Positions 62,311 to 64,000 of a stretch of DNA of 64,000 nt are shown piece after piece. A model generated the notes under the pieces. It was not told the origin of the DNA. It did no database searches and worked only from the letters and a program-made list of their open reading frames with translations. Source of the DNA: Xanthomonas hortorum (GTDB taxonomy: Bacteria; Pseudomonadota; Gammaproteobacteria; Xanthomonadales; Xanthomonadaceae); NCBI RefSeq assembly GCF_024339125.1, contig NZ_CP101417.1, positions 1,302,001 through 1,366,000 of the forward strand, given 5' to 3'. Made by a program: the position numbers and the translations under genes. How positions within the stretch are numbered: position 1 is the first letter of the stretch; each line of letters begins with the position of its first letter.

Positions 62311-62595
62311 GACGGATCCCTTTGTGGTGGTGGAGCAAGCTGCCCCGGTGATGCAAAGAGTAGAGACGCGCCCATTGATCGACTAGCCGGAAGATTTGTA
62401 GTGGAGTCGTCCAGATTTAGAAGTAATCGCAAGCTACTGAACCATCGGCGTCACGCGAGAAGGCCTCAGCCCTGCGTCCCGGACCGCGGCAGGGCATGCC
62501 ACGCCTGGCATCGCGATGCGTGCGGCCGGCAGTCTTCATGCCACGCCAACAACGCTTTCTTCACGCTTGCGGCATTCTTCCGCTGGAGCTCCTCG

Positions 62596-62940
62596 ATGAT
62601 CCGCACCCTCGCCCCGCTCGCTGCCGTGTTGCTGCTCTCGGCCTGTGCCTCCAATCAGCTCGTGCAGGTGCAGCCCATCGACGGGGTCATTTCCGGCCAG
62701 TGCCATATCGACAAGGTGCGTGGCGCGGTGGGCCTGGCCGCGGCGGCACAGACCATCGAACGTGCGCGCGTGGACAGCGACAGCCTGCAGGTCAGCGTGC
62801 GTCGTGGCGAACGCGCCACCGGCGGCACCACCGCCAGCGGCCTGGCCGATCCGGCCCAGGGCGCCAGCGACAGCGGTGGCGATCACCTCACCGTCGAGAC
62901 CGGCCCGAACAACAACATCACCGCGATTTATTGCGGCTGA
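62596..62940 (+). CDS. small lipoprotein, I78 inhibitor-like
   Basis: A 114-aa protein. Signal TLAPLAAVLLLSACASN with the lipobox Cys at about residue 17, and the end DHLTVETGPNNNITAIYCG resembles the C-terminal half of the peptidase inhibitor I78 domain. The Cys pair (SGQCHIDKVR and IYCG) could form the conserved disulfide. ATG at 62596 has GGAG 8 bases upstream. An envelope-anchored protease inhibitor is likely but not proven. Confidence 0.72.
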   Translation: MIRTLAPLAAVLLLSACASNQLVQVQPIDGVISGQCHIDKVRGAVGLAAAAQTIERARVDSDSLQVSVRRGERATGGTTASGLADPAQGASDSGGDHLTVETGPNNNITAIYCG

Positions 62941-63048
62941 GCGTTGCCGTTGCCTTAGGCGCATCCGCATTGCCGTGCATATGACAGCGACCGGAACGGG
63001 CACATGTAGGGTTGCTTGCATGTGCAGCGTCCAGTGCTAGAACACTTA

Positions 63049-63189
63049 GAGCGGCTAACAAAACTACTGCGCACCGGCCAGGCGCGCGTGGCCGGTGCTC
63101 GGATTCGGCATGTACCACCTTTACGTTCCGGCTCCTCCGAGCCGTCCACGCACACCTGACAACTGCCCGCTACGTTTTGCTAGCCGCTC
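63049..63189. mobile_element. 141-bp MITE-like element
   Basis: Terminal inverted repeats start GAGCGGCTAACAAAAC (63049) and, reversed, GAGCGGCTAGCAAAAC (63189). TTA is duplicated at 63046-63048 and 63190-63192. The inside holds a perfect stem (CACCGGCCA 63072-63080, TGGCCGGTG 63089-63097) and no gene. It fits a non-autonomous miniature element mobilised by an IS5-related transposase with a 3-bp TTA target. No such parent IS is in this window. Confidence 0.7.
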
Positions 63190-63192
63190 TTA

Positions 63193-64000
63193 GTCAGCGC
63201 CAGCGTCTTGCTCAACCCATCCCGCCAAGATCTGCGCTCACCGTGACATCGCTGTCGATGGTGGCGGCTTATTTCGCTCGGGCCGCTTTCCAGCGCCCAC
63301 ACCGCAATGCTCGATAACGGCACCAGACCATCGCGCAATTGCATGTGCACACGAATAATCATTACCGGTTGTCCAGAGTGCGCTAGACAGGTTGCGGTTC
63401 GGTATCGCCGCTGCTGGCGGTGCGCAATGTCTCGCCGATTTCCAAGTTGCTCACCTCCATGGCGCGGTCTGGCGGTCATTCGGAAACCATGATGTCCGGC
63501 CCCTCAAAGCTTACGATGCGCACGCCAGACAACCCCGCTGCACGCAGCTCGTCTGCGCATGCGGTGACGGCCGTGTTGGACGCGTGTCTTGGCAATCGCT
63601 GGTCAGGATCATTCGACACGCATTCGCCCGATCAACACCTGCCGCACTGCGCACCGATTGCAAACATGGCCTGATGCGTCGGCTGCCACGCAGGCTGGCG
63701 GCACTGTCTGTCGATCATCTGTGCGATGCAGGCATTTATGCAACCGCCGCGCGTTATATGCGGTCATCACCTGCACCGACGATCACGCATCTTTTTTTAT
63801 CCGATGACAGCGCATTGCAGCGAAGCATTCGAATCGCCAGTGCACCGATGCTGATAAAAACCTGAACTATCGCCACCGATCTGCAGCCAAAACAGGTTCC
63901 GGACAGACTCTTGCTTTAGCCTTGTTTTTGCACCATCGCGCATCCTGCAGTGGTGCGTGCAGATGCAGCTTGGCCGAACTCTTTCAACGTTGTGAGGATA
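63193..64000. other. gene-poor right edge, nothing recognised
   Basis: About 800 bp at the window edge. Open frames of up to 157 codons exist on both strands, but they overlap, lack convincing start signals and have no recognisable motif. It may be decayed coding sequence. No repeat was recognised. Confidence 0.4.

Noticed and set aside
63392-63865. A 157-codon frame near the right edge
   Set aside because: No recognisable domain or start signal, and overlapping frames on both strands look similar.

Overview
The window is chromosomal DNA of a plant-pathogenic Xanthomonas. The surest marker is avrBs2 (12744..14900, minus), whose catalytic residues fall at the published positions E304, D306 and H319 and which has a perfect PIP box. 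GC-rich coding DNA, a TonB-dependent receptor beside a ROK regulator, and an NdvB-type cyclic glucan synthase fit the same genus. No rRNA, tRNA or CRISPR array was seen.

Layout. 1-4.2 kb: small hypothetical genes, an HxlR regulator with an NTF2-like protein, and a divergent SDR/LysR pair with a palindromic operator. 5-7.8 kb: a TupA-like ATP-grasp enzyme, a lipoprotein and a toxin-antitoxin-like pair. 7.8-12.7 kb: a hemolysin III protein and a helicase-exonuclease pair resembling MrfAB. 12.7-19.8 kb: avrBs2, then a ROK regulator divergent from a TonB-dependent receptor and a DUF1868 protein. 20.1-23.6 kb: a BlaI/M56 peptidase locus with a paired operator.

23.6-46.8 kb is an accessory island with lower GC than its flanks. 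Its core is a three-gene operon that is now broken: a large P-loop ATPase, a 162-aa protein and a 174-aa protein. Five copies of one 1159-bp IS5-family element lie here. Three interruption sites in the operon hold four of them, and the fifth lies just downstream. Removing each element with one copy of its 4-bp target duplication restores open frames of exactly 803 and 163 codons. The first IS5 copy is itself split by a 7378-bp IS21-family transposon carrying istA/istB plus about 5 kb of passengers. These include an effector N-terminus with its own PIP box, broken by an IS3 element. The right part of the island holds a probable type IV secretion antibacterial effector (AHH nuclease plus XVIPCD) with its immunity gene, and a SymE-like toxin.

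From 46.8 kb the backbone resumes: a penicillin-acylase-family enzyme, a 2887-aa cyclic beta-1,2-glucan synthase with a small overlapping gene, three hairpin repeats, a LysR regulator, an azoreductase, a pirin, a small lipoprotein, a 141-bp MITE-like repeat, and a gene-poor right edge.
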